Assembly: GCA_024235135.1 (NCBI GenBank) | Contig: JACKMZ010000002.1 | Location: 62,001 to 126,000 of the forward strand | Origin: Gammaproteobacteria bacterium | Lineage (GTDB): Bacteria > Pseudomonadota > Gammaproteobacteria > Competibacterales > Competibacteraceae | Length of the DNA stretch: 64,000 nucleotides | Direction: 5' to 3' | Shown here: positions 41,622 to 50,998 of the stretch, piece by piece | Layout of the letters: every line of letters starts with the position of its first letter | Position numbering within the stretch: the first letter of the stretch is position 1 | Notes under the pieces: generated by a model | The model's input: only the letters and a program-made list of their open reading frames with translations | Database searches by the model: none | What the model was told of the DNA's origin: nothing | Made by a program: the position numbers and the translations under genes

Positions 41622-44531
41622 ATGGGGTTCACGAAATCAAGTAATTCAAACTCTGATCGGACGCACCGGTTTTTTAGTCTCAAATGGCGCGCACTACTGT
41701 TAACAACCCTAATATTGGTGGCAGTGACCGTCGCTATTTCACTCCGCAACTATATTAATCTCAACGAACAATTCGACCGCCACCTGCAAACCACGCATGA
41801 ACGTTACGCCAAGGAAGTCAAGGCGCTTCTGCAACAATCCCTGGACCGCCTCCGACAAATCGGCAGCTTGATTCCCTCTTTGCCCGGAATCGCACCGGGT
41901 CTGGCCAACGGCGATGGTGCGACCCTGGAACGGGCTGTGGCTCCGCAATGGCCGATATTACAAGTGGATCTTAGCGTAGATGTGTTGGGTTTTTATGATA
42001 CCGCCAGCCGGCCATTGGCGCATTGGCGTGTCAGCGAATGGGCAGAAGAACAATCCGCGCAAACCTTAGCCTGGGTCAGACAGGTCAACACCAGTGAAAA
42101 ACCTATCAGCGCCCTACGCTGTGACCCCGAGTGCAGGCAATATGCGATCGTTCCCATCTTGGCCGGTGGCGTTCATGTAGGCGTTGTCCTGGTCGGCAGT
42201 TCGGTCACGGATCTCGTGCTCACCACCAGCCAAATCTCTGAAAACGATATAGGCATGTTGGTGAGGAGAGGCAAGCAAAACACTCCCAGCGAACTCGAAC
42301 CTCAAATCACGCAATGGCATACCAGCGTAGCAGCGCTTACCCACGTCGAACGCAACCTCAACCTGCTGAAACAGGCTGCCCATTCCGAGGCGTTTTCCTC
42401 CTTGATCAAGGGAATACGCTACCCTGTGGCGGGCCACACCTATGAGCTTCGCGCCTTGTCGCTTTCGGAAGTTACCGGCGATGAGTCCATTTATCTTGTA
42501 GTCATCGCGGATATTACGGATACGCTCATGGAAATCCGTAAAGCCGCGCAGGAGATCTTCCTGGTCGGGGGGGTAGGTTGGCTATTGGCGGAGGCGCTGC
42601 TGCTGGCCATTTTGTGGACGCCGATGGCGCGTCTACGCTCCACAGTCAACAGTTTGCCATTGTTAGCTCAGCGCAAATTCCAAACGGTACGCACGGCGTT
42701 GCACGTACAGGCGGGACACCGTGTATTCAGGGATGAACTGGACGTGCTCAATACAACCACTCTCGAACTGACCGACCGGCTGGAGCAGTTGGAAGGGCAA
42801 GTTCTCGAACATACTCAAGCCCTGTCCCTGCGCATGGAGGAATTGGCCCAGGAACGCAATTTCGTGACCCATTTATTGAACGCCGCGCAAGTGATGATCC
42901 TCACCCAGGATCGCAAGGGTCATATTCTCATGGCCAATCCATTCACCCAGCTATTGACCGGCTATCAAGAAACCGAACTACTGGGACAATCCTTCAAGAG
43001 TCTCCTGCATGCCGAGCAATATTCGGAAAACAGTCAAAGGATCAGCAAGGAATTAGTCTATGGCAAACACGCACACATCCGCCATGAATCGCGCGTGGTC
43101 TGCAAGGATGGCTCCATCCGCAATGTCACTTGGCATCATTCCAGGCTGACAGAGGCTCAATCCGAAAACGCCGCAATCCTTTCCGTCGGTTTGGATATTA
43201 CGGAACGTTTGGGAGCGGAAACCAAACTGGCTTGGCTAGCCGACCATGATCCGCTGACGGGACTCATCAATCGACGTCGTTTTCAGGACGAATTGGCCCC
43301 GCTGGTCAACGCGGCCAAGCGCCACGATAGAACCGGAGCCCTGTTACTCATCGATCTGGACCAGTTCAAATACATCAACGATACCGAAGGTCACGATCAC
43401 GGCGATACGCTGCTCAAACTGGTGGCCAAGCAGTTGACCAGTGCGGCTCTGGTCGGCGACGTCGTGGCGCGTATGGGGAGTGACGAATTCGCGTTAGTGC
43501 TTCAGGAAGCCGATGTCGAGGGTGCCGTGCAGCTCGCCATGGCCGTGAATGCCCTGCTCGGTACTATCGATTTTACCGTTGGCGGCATGAAACTGGTCAT
43601 TTCCGCCGCCATCGGCATCACGCTTTTTCCCACCCATGGGGATAGCGTCATCGATCTGCAGACGAATGCCGATCTAGCCGTCAACCAAGCGAAGGAAAAA
43701 GGATATGGACAATGGCATATGTACTCCGGACAAGACGCCATTTTGGAAAAATTACAACGTCATATTTACTGGAAAGACAGAGTGTCCAATGCCTTACGGG
43801 ACGATAGCTTCTTCCTGTACTTCCAACCCATCATGGAAATTGCCAGTGGCCGCATCAGTCATTATGAGGTGCTGCTGCGCTTGCAAAGCGAAGACGGAAC
43901 CGTTATCGGCCCGGCGGATTTCATCGACGCGGCGGAACGAAGCGGGTTGATCTACGCTGTGGACCGTGCGGTCATTCACAAAGCACTGCAATTTTTGGCG
44001 GTGCTTCAGGCACACGGGCAGGATGTCCATCTGTCGGTCAATCTGTCGGCTCATGCTTTCCGTGATCCGGTGTTGCCGGATTATATAAACCAGGAGCTGC
44101 GGCGCAGTGGTGTGGAGGCCAAGCGTTTGATATTCGAGATCACGGAAACCGCCGCGGTAGCCGATTTCGCATTGGCCAACTCCCTGATTCTGGCAATCAA
44201 GGAGCTGGGGTGCTGCTTCGCGCTGGATGATTTCGGAATCGGCTTCTCCTCCTTTTACTATTTAAAACATCTACCGGTCGATATCCTGAAAATTGACGGT
44301 TCGTTTATTCGCCAATTGGCCGATAGCCTGGAGGATCAGATCATCGTCCAAGCCATGAGCCAAGTGGCTGCCGGATTCGGCAAAAAAACCACGGCCGAAT
44401 TCGTCGAAACGTCCGCCATATTAGATCTGCTACGCGACTACGGAATCGATTATGCCCAAGGATATCTGATAGATAGGCCTTTGAGCAGCCAGGAGGTTTT
44501 ACGCCGGGCTACGATATCCACTTGCACTTAG
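41622..44531 (+). CDS. Sensory membrane GGDEF/EAL protein
   Basis: The 969-residue protein has a first membrane helix (about 22-40), a large periplasmic sensor (45-305; Cache-like), a second helix (310-332), a linker coiled coil (375-410), PAS (about 413-535), GGDEF (about 538-703) and EAL (about 715-960). The diguanylate cyclase motif reads GSDEF (619-623) and the inhibitory RxxD site is missing. The EAL motif reads EVL (E749) and the rest of the phosphodiesterase site (VNLSAHAF, FEITETAA, DDFGIGFS, ILKIDG, AEFVE) is conserved. It therefore looks more like a c-di-GMP phosphodiesterase than a cyclase. It is divergent from the acyltransferase gene. Confidence 0.92.
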   Translation: MGFTKSSNSNSDRTHRFFSLKWRALLLTTLILVAVTVAISLRNYINLNEQFDRHLQTTHERYAKEVKALLQQSLDRLRQIGSLIPSLPGIAPGLANGDGATLERAVAPQWPILQVDLSVDVLGFYDTASRPLAHWRVSEWAEEQSAQTLAWVRQVNTSEKPISALRCDPECRQYAIVPILAGGVHVGVVLVGSSVTDLVLTTSQISENDIGMLVRRGKQNTPSELEPQITQWHTSVAALTHVERNLNLLKQAAHSEAFSSLIKGIRYPVAGHTYELRALSLSEVTGDESIYLVVIADITDTLMEIRKAAQEIFLVGGVGWLLAEALLLAILWTPMARLRSTVNSLPLLAQRKFQTVRTALHVQAGHRVFRDELDVLNTTTLELTDRLEQLEGQVLEHTQALSLRMEELAQERNFVTHLLNAAQVMILTQDRKGHILMANPFTQLLTGYQETELLGQSFKSLLHAEQYSENSQRISKELVYGKHAHIRHESRVVCKDGSIRNVTWHHSRLTEAQSENAAILSVGLDITERLGAETKLAWLADHDPLTGLINRRRFQDELAPLVNAAKRHDRTGALLLIDLDQFKYINDTEGHDHGDTLLKLVAKQLTSAALVGDVVARMGSDEFALVLQEADVEGAVQLAMAVNALLGTIDFTVGGMKLVISAAIGITLFPTHGDSVIDLQTNADLAVNQAKEKGYGQWHMYSGQDAILEKLQRHIYWKDRVSNALRDDSFFLYFQPIMEIASGRISHYEVLLRLQSEDGTVIGPADFIDAAERSGLIYAVDRAVIHKALQFLAVLQAHGQDVHLSVNLSAHAFRDPVLPDYINQELRRSGVEAKRLIFEITETAAVADFALANSLILAIKELGCCFALDDFGIGFSSFYYLKHLPVDILKIDGSFIRQLADSLEDQIIVQAMSQVAAGFGKKTTAEFVETSAILDLLRDYGIDYAQGYLIDRPLSSQEVLRRATISTCT

Positions 44532-44578
44532 CGTTGCGCTGCACGGCAATCCCTGTGCACGCCACGCTGGGCCGATTT

Positions 44579-46225
44579 TCAGGCATCCCCCCAGCTGACC
44601 GGCGGCAAATCACTACCGGCATAGTTGCCGGGCACCAGCACAGTATCACGCGGCGGCGACAGGGCGTCGAGTTCCGGGTAATCTAAAGTGTAGTGCAAAC
44701 CACGGCTTTCGCGGCGCAGCATGGCGCTGCGTACGATCAGATCCGCCACAAGCGCCAAATTACGCAATTCGATCAAATCGGCGCTGATCCTAAAATGACC
44801 GTAATATTCCTCGATCTCGCGGAGCAAGAGATCGACCCGGCTTTTAGCCCGGCGCAAACGCTTGTTGGAGCGCACGATACCGACGTAATCCCACATGAAT
44901 CGCCGTAGTTCGTGCCAGTTGTGTGTGACCACCACTTCCTCGTCGGAATCGATCACCCGACTTTCGTCCCATGCCGGCAATACCGGCACCGCTTCCACCC
45001 TGGCCAACCGGACCTTGATATCCTCGCTAGCCGAATGGGCGAACACCAAGCATTCCAGCAGCGAATTGCTGGCCATGCGATTGGCGCCGTGCAAGCCGGT
45101 AAAAGCCGCCTCACCGATGGCATACAGGTTTTCCATATCGGTGCGCCCGCTGAGATCGGTCACGATCCCACCACAGGTATAATGCGCTGCCGGAACCACC
45201 GGCAGCGGCTCCTGGGTCATATCGAAACCGTATTCCAGACATTTGGCATGTACGGTTGGGAAATGCGAACGGATGAAATCGGCGGGTTTATGGCTGATAT
45301 CCAGATATACGCAGGAAATGCCCAGGCGCTTCATTTCATGGTCGATGGCACGGGCGACGACATCACGCGGCGCCAACTCCAGACGCTGGTCGAAATCCTC
45401 CATGAAACGACTACCGTTAGGCAACAACAGATAGCCGCCTTCACCCCGAACCGCTTCGGTGATCAGAAAGGATTTGGCCTGTGGATGGTATAAGCACGTG
45501 GGATGAAATTGCATGAACTCCATGTTCGCCACACGGCAGCCTGCCCGCCAAGCCATGGCGATACCATCGCCGGTCGAACCATCTGGATTGCTGGAATATA
45601 AATAAACACGACTTGCTCCCCCACTGGCCAGTACCACGCAGCGTGCCGGGAACACCTCCACCTGCCCCGTCAGACGGTTCAGCACATACGCGCCAAGACA
45701 ACGGTTGCCTGCCATTCCCAACTTGCGCGTAGTGATCAGGTCGATGACGCTATGGTGATCATGGAGGGTAATATTGGGATGCGCTTTGGCGCGTTCCTCC
45801 AGACTGGTCTGGATGGCGCGGCCCGTGGCGTCCGCCGCATGCACGACACGGCGGTGGCTATGCCCCCCCTCCCGAGTCAAATGATAATCGATCGAGCCGT
45901 CGGCGCGAGCTTCCGTGGTAAACATCACACCTTGGTGTATCAACCACTCGATCGCTTCTCGCGCATTTTCCACGGTAAAGCGGACGCTATCGAGATGACA
46001 CAGACCGGCGCCGGCGATCAGCGTATCCTGGATATGGGATTCCAAGGAATCCTCGGCATCCACCACCGCTGATATGCCACCCTGGGCATAATAGGTGCTG
46101 CCCTCCTCCAACGTGCCCTTGGCCAAAGCGGTGACCGTCGCCACTTCGGCCAAACGCAGTGCCAAGCTAAGACCGGCGGCGCCACAGCCGATCACGAGAA
46201 CATCGGTGGGAATGGTGTTGACCAT
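44579..46225 (-). CDS. nadB: L-aspartate oxidase
   Basis: The start at ATG 46225 (MVNTIPTDVLVIGCG) lines up with other NadB proteins; a TTG 42 bases upstream is open. The ~548-residue flavoenzyme has the FAD motif LVIGCGAAGLSLALRLAE, STYYAQGGISAV, TREGGHSHRRVVHAADATG and HYTCGGI. It oxidises aspartate to iminoaspartate for NAD synthesis with NadA. It is divergent from rpoE, a common gammaproteobacterial arrangement. Confidence 0.96.
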   Translation of the reverse strand: MVNTIPTDVLVIGCGAAGLSLALRLAEVATVTALAKGTLEEGSTYYAQGGISAVVDAEDSLESHIQDTLIAGAGLCHLDSVRFTVENAREAIEWLIHQGVMFTTEARADGSIDYHLTREGGHSHRRVVHAADATGRAIQTSLEERAKAHPNITLHDHHSVIDLITTRKLGMAGNRCLGAYVLNRLTGQVEVFPARCVVLASGGASRVYLYSSNPDGSTGDGIAMAWRAGCRVANMEFMQFHPTCLYHPQAKSFLITEAVRGEGGYLLLPNGSRFMEDFDQRLELAPRDVVARAIDHEMKRLGISCVYLDISHKPADFIRSHFPTVHAKCLEYGFDMTQEPLPVVPAAHYTCGGIVTDLSGRTDMENLYAIGEAAFTGLHGANRMASNSLLECLVFAHSASEDIKVRLARVEAVPVLPAWDESRVIDSDEEVVVTHNWHELRRFMWDYVGIVRSNKRLRRAKSRVDLLLREIEEYYGHFRISADLIELRNLALVADLIVRSAMLRRESRGLHYTLDYPELDALSPPRDTVLVPGNYAGSDLPPVSWGDA

Positions 46226-46332
46226 GCTTGTGAGTTGTTCGACGAATAGGTTATCGTTGACGGACAAATGGCTCTATTCGTGAGCCAAGTCAATTTATAG
46301 CAATATAACCGACCGATGCATCGGCGTCATGC

Positions 46333-46359
46333 GAACTAATGAAAGAGGCTTATGTCTAC
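46333..46359 (+). promoter_or_regulatory. Sigma-E-like promoter of rpoE
   Basis: GAACTA (46333-46338), 16 bases, TCTAC (46355-46359), close to the sigma-E consensus GGAACTT / GTCTAA. It lies about 55 bases before the rpoE ATG and would make the operon autoregulated, as in E. coli and Pseudomonas. Confidence 0.6.
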
Positions 46360-46411
46360 CCCCATGAGATTGCATGGACATCGCCGTTAGAGTCAGGAGA
46401 GGCTGGCCCGG

Positions 46412-46987
46412 ATGGGCGAACGTAACGTAGATCGTGAATTGGTGCGCAGAGTACAGAGAGGTGATAAAAATGCTTTTGATGTCCTTGTACGCAAATACCA
46501 ATTCAAGATCGTTAAGTTAATCTCTCGCTATGTTCATGATCCCAGCGAGGCGTTGGATGTCGCGCAAGAAGCTTTTCTCAAGGCTTATCGAGCGCTGCCC
46601 AGCTTCCGCGGGGAAAGCGCTTTCTATACCTGGCTCTATCGAATTGCCATCAACACGGCCAAAAACTATCTGGTGGCACAAGGCCGACGTCCCCCCGGCT
46701 CGGATATTGACGCCCAAGAGGCTGAGCAATATGACGGCCAGACCTTCCTTAAGGAGTATGAAACGCCTGAGCGCATGCTCCTTAAGGACGAGATCGAAGC
46801 AACGGTTTTTAGGGCGATTGAGGAACTGCCGGAAGATCTCCGCACGGCTATCACCTTGCGTGAATTGGAAGGCATGAGTTACGAAGAGATTGCCCAAACC
46901 ATGGGGTGTCCGATCGGAACCGTGCGTTCGCGTATTTTCCGAGCGCGCGAGTCGATCGACGCGAAGCTACGTCCATTACTGGAATGA
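46412..46987 (+). CDS. rpoE: RNA polymerase sigma-E factor (RpoE/AlgU)
   Basis: The 191-residue ECF sigma factor has region 2 (DVLVRKYQFKIVKLISRYVHDPSEALDVAQEAFLKAYRAL) and region 4 (LPEDLRTAITLRELEGMSYEEIAQTMGCPIGTVRSRIFRARE). It directs the envelope-stress response. An AGGAGAG precedes the ATG. rseA-rseB-rseC follow, giving the full regulatory operon. Confidence 0.97.
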   Translation: MGERNVDRELVRRVQRGDKNAFDVLVRKYQFKIVKLISRYVHDPSEALDVAQEAFLKAYRALPSFRGESAFYTWLYRIAINTAKNYLVAQGRRPPGSDIDAQEAEQYDGQTFLKEYETPERMLLKDEIEATVFRAIEELPEDLRTAITLRELEGMSYEEIAQTMGCPIGTVRSRIFRARESIDAKLRPLLE

Positions 46988-47008
46988 ATTCGGTTTCTGG
47001 ATAGTGTT

Positions 47009-47551
47009 ATGGCCGATATATCGAAAGAACAACTCTCAGCATTGATGGATGGCGAATGCGTGATGCCGGAGCAAGAACTGGTGTTGCGTCGCTTGGCCAA
47101 AGATGCCGAGTTGCGCGTATGCTGGCAACATTACCATATGATCAGCGACGCTCTGAAAAGCAATGTGCCTGATGTCATTGGTGTTGATTTCGCCGAGCGT
47201 ATCAGCCGGCTCATAGTCGCCGATCCCCCTTTGTCGACCGAAACTTCGCCCAGGCCCTCGACCTGGTCCAAACCGCTCACCGGTTTTGCCCTAGCCGCAT
47301 CGGTCGCCCTGGTCGCCTTTGCCGGACTCAAGCTGACCCAACCCCAGATCAACCTGGAACCCCAGAACTTAGCTAGCGACCAAACCATCTCCTCCGACGC
47401 CTCGAATGTCACCCAGCTCGCCTCCTCTAACACGGCTTTGGAAGCAAAGCTGAATAATTATCTGGTGAGCCACAATGAATATGCCTCCATGCACAGCGTA
47501 CATGGCGTTTTGCCCTACGTGCGCATGGTCGGCTATCAACCTAATCCGTAG
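47009..47551 (+). CDS. rseA: Anti-sigma-E factor RseA (MucA)
   Basis: The 180-residue protein starts ISKEQLSALMDGECVMPEQELVLRRLAKD, the sigma-E-binding domain, and has one membrane helix (about 92-110). The C-terminal part is periplasmic. It holds sigma-E inactive at the inner membrane until DegS/RseP cleavage. It is 21 bases after rpoE. The periplasmic end PYVRMVGYQPNP is hydrophobic, but the DegS-recognition motif was not judged. Confidence 0.92.
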   Translation: MADISKEQLSALMDGECVMPEQELVLRRLAKDAELRVCWQHYHMISDALKSNVPDVIGVDFAERISRLIVADPPLSTETSPRPSTWSKPLTGFALAASVALVAFAGLKLTQPQINLEPQNLASDQTISSDASNVTQLASSNTALEAKLNNYLVSHNEYASMHSVHGVLPYVRMVGYQPNP

Positions 47552-47556
47552 TATCG

Positions 47557-48561
47557 ATGAATCCGAGGCACTGGTATTGCACGCTGCTGATTGCGGTATT
47601 GTGGTCAGCAGCGGCCTGGGCTGCGGCCGAAGATGCGCAACACAACGAAGCCCGGCAGTGGCTGGAGCGCATGATCAAAGCTACCCGGACCCTCGACTAC
47701 GAGGGTGATTTCATCTATCTGCAGGGTGAACATCTTGAAGCGATGCACATCACGCACAGCAATCAAGCCGATGGCGAGTTGCAGCACATGATCTCCTTGA
47801 ATGGCCCGATGCGTGAGGTGGTCGTATCCAATAACAAAGTCACCTGTTTGTCTCCCAAACAACAGGTTATTTTCAATGGATCGCACTACAGTCGTTCCTC
47901 ATTTCCCATTTCCGTGCCGAAGGATCTGAGCAAACTTGAAGTCTTCTACGCCTTCAAGTTGATGGGGACGGACCGCGTCGCCGGTCAGGACACGCAGATC
48001 ATCGCCATTCAGCCCCGTGACAACTTGCGCTTCGGTTACCAACTATGGCTGGATCATGATACCGGCATGGTTCTGCGCTCCGCCCTGCTTGACGAAGCGG
48101 GGCGTATCGTTGAGCAGATGATGTTTACGGATTTACGGTTGCAACCAGCCGAAATGGTTAAGCAAGCCTCGCTGGCTTCGATCACGACGGCGGCCATGCT
48201 CAATGACGCCAACGCCGAGGTGGTCGATACGGAAGAACAGACCACACCCGCTCCCTGGGTAGTGGAACATATGCCGGGAGGTTTCGAGCAAATCATGTAC
48301 AATCGCGTACCGGATACTCCAGGGCATCAGCCCATTGATCATCTCGTGCTTACCGATGGTCTGGTCACGGTCTCGGTATTCGTGGAGCACCTAGTGGATG
48401 CCGAACCGTTGCTCAAGGGAGCCTCTCGCATGGGCGCCATGAATGCCTTCGGTACGACCCTGGATGACGATTATCAAGTCGTGGCCGTCGGCGAAGTCCC
48501 ACCAGCCACTGTCCAGCTTATCGCCTCGTCGGTAAAACATCAGCCGGAAGCCGTCCGATGA
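47557..48561 (+). CDS. rseB: Sigma-E regulatory protein RseB (MucB)
   Basis: The 334-residue protein has a signal peptide (1-25) and the MucB/RseB fold: an N-terminal lipid-binding part (TLDYEGDFIYLQGEHLEAMHITH) and a C-terminal domain (WVVEHMPGGFEQIMYN, VSVFVEHLV). It binds periplasmic RseA and protects it from DegS. The stop overlaps rseC by 4 bases (ATGA). Confidence 0.94.
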   Translation: MNPRHWYCTLLIAVLWSAAAWAAAEDAQHNEARQWLERMIKATRTLDYEGDFIYLQGEHLEAMHITHSNQADGELQHMISLNGPMREVVVSNNKVTCLSPKQQVIFNGSHYSRSSFPISVPKDLSKLEVFYAFKLMGTDRVAGQDTQIIAIQPRDNLRFGYQLWLDHDTGMVLRSALLDEAGRIVEQMMFTDLRLQPAEMVKQASLASITTAAMLNDANAEVVDTEEQTTPAPWVVEHMPGGFEQIMYNRVPDTPGHQPIDHLVLTDGLVTVSVFVEHLVDAEPLLKGASRMGAMNAFGTTLDDDYQVVAVGEVPPATVQLIASSVKHQPEAVR

Positions 48562-48995
48562 TCGAGGAATGCGCCCGTGTCGTCGCGATTGGTGAGGGAT
48601 GCGCCTGGGTTGAGACGCAGCGAAAAAGTAGCTGCGGCGCTTGCAGTCTCAAATCCGGTTGCGGCACAGCCGCTCTCGCCAAGGTATTGGGACAACGCAA
48701 CGATCCGGTGCGTGTCTTAAACACTCTGCCCTTGAACGTCGGTGACCAGGTGAAAATCGGAATTGCCGAACAAGCACTGGTTAAAGGCTCGGCGGCCGTG
48801 TATTTAGCTCCCTTGGTGACGATGGTGATGGGAGCCATAGTGGGACGCGGAATGTCTTCCCCGCCCAGTGAGGTCGTAAGCATCTTATTGGGATTGTTGG
48901 GATTTGCCGGAGGCTTGCTCTGGGTGAATGCTTACTCCTATAAAATCCGCAATGACACGCGCTTTCAGCCCGTCGTGCTGCAGCGCCTCGCCTAA
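48558..48995 (+). CDS. rseC: RseC/MucC family membrane protein
   Basis: The 145-residue protein has a cytoplasmic N-terminal part with a cysteine cluster (SSCGACSLKSGCGTAAL, about 25-41) and two membrane helices (about 80-98 and 108-124). RseC is related to SoxR-reducing system proteins and modulates sigma-E or SoxR. It overlaps rseB by 4 bases. mucD/degP, which often follows, is absent; lepA comes next. Confidence 0.92.
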   Translation: MIEECARVVAIGEGCAWVETQRKSSCGACSLKSGCGTAALAKVLGQRNDPVRVLNTLPLNVGDQVKIGIAEQALVKGSAAVYLAPLVTMVMGAIVGRGMSSPPSEVVSILLGLLGFAGGLLWVNAYSYKIRNDTRFQPVVLQRLA

Positions 48996-49012
48996 TATTC
49001 TCCAGCCCACGG

Positions 49013-49040
49013 TTCTTGGTTTATTTATTGAGGTTATAAT
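49013..49040 (+). promoter_or_regulatory. Sigma-70-like promoter of lepA
   Basis: TTCTTG (49013-49018), 16 bases, TATAAT (49035-49040), a perfect -10 with a weak -35. The start would be about 130 bases before the lepA ATG. Confidence 0.45.
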
Positions 49041-49179
49041 GCTGCTGCGCGGCGCGGCAGGTATGTAATCGGCGTCGCAATTCCACAAACCATACACTTC
49101 GGTCAACCAGAATCCCGGTCGGGCCGGCTCGCTAAGGCGATGTTGAGCACAGCGCCATTACCGGCCCAGACGGTAAACT

Positions 49180-50973
49180 ATGCAACACATTCGCAACTTT
49201 TCCATCATTGCACATATTGATCATGGCAAATCCACGCTGGCTGATCGCTTTATTCAAATCTGCGGCGGATTAAGCGAAAGGGAGATGGCAGCCCAAGTGC
49301 TCGATTCCATGGACCTGGAGCGAGAACGCGGCATCACCATCAAAGCGCAAAGCGTTTCCCTGCGGTATCCCGCCCGCGACGGCGTCACTTATCAGCTCAA
49401 TTTCATCGACACACCAGGACATGTCGATTTCGCCTATGAAGTTTCGCGCTCTCTGGCGGCCTGCGAGGGAGCATTGCTGGTCGTGGATGCCGCTCAAGGC
49501 GTGGAAGCTCAAAGCGTGGCCAATTGCTACACGGCAATCGAGCAAGGACTGGAGGTGTTGCCCGTCCTGAACAAAATTGATCTGCCGGCCGCCGATCCGG
49601 ATCGAGTCGCGCATGAGATCGGCGACATTATCGGCATCGACGCCAGCGAGGCCATCCATGTAAGCGCCAAAACCGGCCTGGGTGTGGCGGATCTGCTGGA
49701 GCAGATTGTCCAACGCATTCCGCCGCCGCGGGGTCGTTCGGAAGCAACGCTGAAAGCGTTGATCATAGACTCCTGGTTCGATAATTTCGTGGGCGTCATC
49801 TCGCTGGTGCGGGTCGTGGACGGCTTTATCAAAATCGGCCAGAAAGTGCAGGTGATGTCGACAGGTCGGGCCTTTCAGGTCGACAAGGTCGGGCTCTTCA
49901 CTCCCAAACGCACCGATCAGGATACGCTCAACACGGGGGAAGTCGGCTATGTGATCGCCGGGATCAAAGACATCGACGGAGCACCGGTCGGCGATACGCT
50001 CACTGATGCCAACCGACCAGCCGACCAGGGGTTGCCAGGATTTCAAAAGATACAGCCGCGTGTATTCGCCGGTCTGTTTCCTATTTTCTCCGATGACTAC
50101 GAAGCCTTCCGCGCCGCGCTTCAGAAACTGCGTTTGAATGATGCCTCCTTGTTCTTTGAACCGGAAACTTCCCAGGCGCTGGGCTTCGGATTTCGATGTG
50201 GTTTTCTGGGCATGCTGCACATGGAGATCGTACAGGAGCGTTTAGAACGCGAGTATCAACTGGACCTGATTACCACGGCCCCCACCGTCATCTATGAAGT
50301 CGTCACCACCGATGGCACGACAGAACGCATCGACAATCCCGCCAATCTTCCGCCCACTCAAAACATCAGCGAGGTTCGCGAACCCATCATTCTGGCCAAT
50401 ATCCTATTGCCGCAAGAACACCTGGGCGCGGTAATCAACCTGTGTATCGAAAAACGCGGTGTTCAACGCAATCTCGTCTATGCCGGCCGACAGGTCTCAC
50501 TGGCCTTCGAACTGCCGCTCAGCGAGGTCGTGCTGGATTTCTTCGACCGCCTAAAATCGGTCAGTCGTGGCTTCGCCTCATTCGATTATTCCTTCGAACG
50601 GTTTCAAACCACGCCGCTGGTCAAATTGGATATTCTCATCAACGGAGAACGGGTCGACGCCCTGTCGATCATCGTACACCGCGATCAAGCCCAACAGCGC
50701 GGCCGGGAACTCATCGAACGGATGCAGGAAGTCATTCCCCGCCAAATGTTCGAAGTAGCGATCCAGGCCGCGATTGGCAATCATATTATTGCTCGCACGA
50801 CCGTCAAGGCGCTGCGCAAGAACGTGACGGCCAAATGTTATGGCGGCGATGTGACTCGCAAACGCAAACTGTTGGAAAAGCAGAAAGCCGGAAAGCGGCG
50901 TATGAAACAGGTTGGCAAGGTCGAAATTCCTCAGGAAGCCTTCCTCGCCGTATTGCAGGTAGATAAAAAGTAA
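49180..50973 (+). CDS. lepA: Elongation factor 4 (LepA)
   Basis: The 597-residue translational GTPase has G1 AHIDHGKSTLADRF, G3 DTPGHVDF, G4 NKIDLP and the LepA C-terminal domain (AKCYGGDVTRKRKLLEKQKAGKRRMK). It can back-translocate ribosomes and aids assembly and stress recovery. It leads lepB-DUF4845-rnc-era. Confidence 0.97.
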   Translation: MQHIRNFSIIAHIDHGKSTLADRFIQICGGLSEREMAAQVLDSMDLERERGITIKAQSVSLRYPARDGVTYQLNFIDTPGHVDFAYEVSRSLAACEGALLVVDAAQGVEAQSVANCYTAIEQGLEVLPVLNKIDLPAADPDRVAHEIGDIIGIDASEAIHVSAKTGLGVADLLEQIVQRIPPPRGRSEATLKALIIDSWFDNFVGVISLVRVVDGFIKIGQKVQVMSTGRAFQVDKVGLFTPKRTDQDTLNTGEVGYVIAGIKDIDGAPVGDTLTDANRPADQGLPGFQKIQPRVFAGLFPIFSDDYEAFRAALQKLRLNDASLFFEPETSQALGFGFRCGFLGMLHMEIVQERLEREYQLDLITTAPTVIYEVVTTDGTTERIDNPANLPPTQNISEVREPIILANILLPQEHLGAVINLCIEKRGVQRNLVYAGRQVSLAFELPLSEVVLDFFDRLKSVSRGFASFDYSFERFQTTPLVKLDILINGERVDALSIIVHRDQAQQRGRELIERMQEVIPRQMFEVAIQAAIGNHIIARTTVKALRKNVTAKCYGGDVTRKRKLLEKQKAGKRRMKQVGKVEIPQEAFLAVLQVDKK

Positions 50974-50998
50974 ATCTCACCGTGGAAGCTTAACGTTC

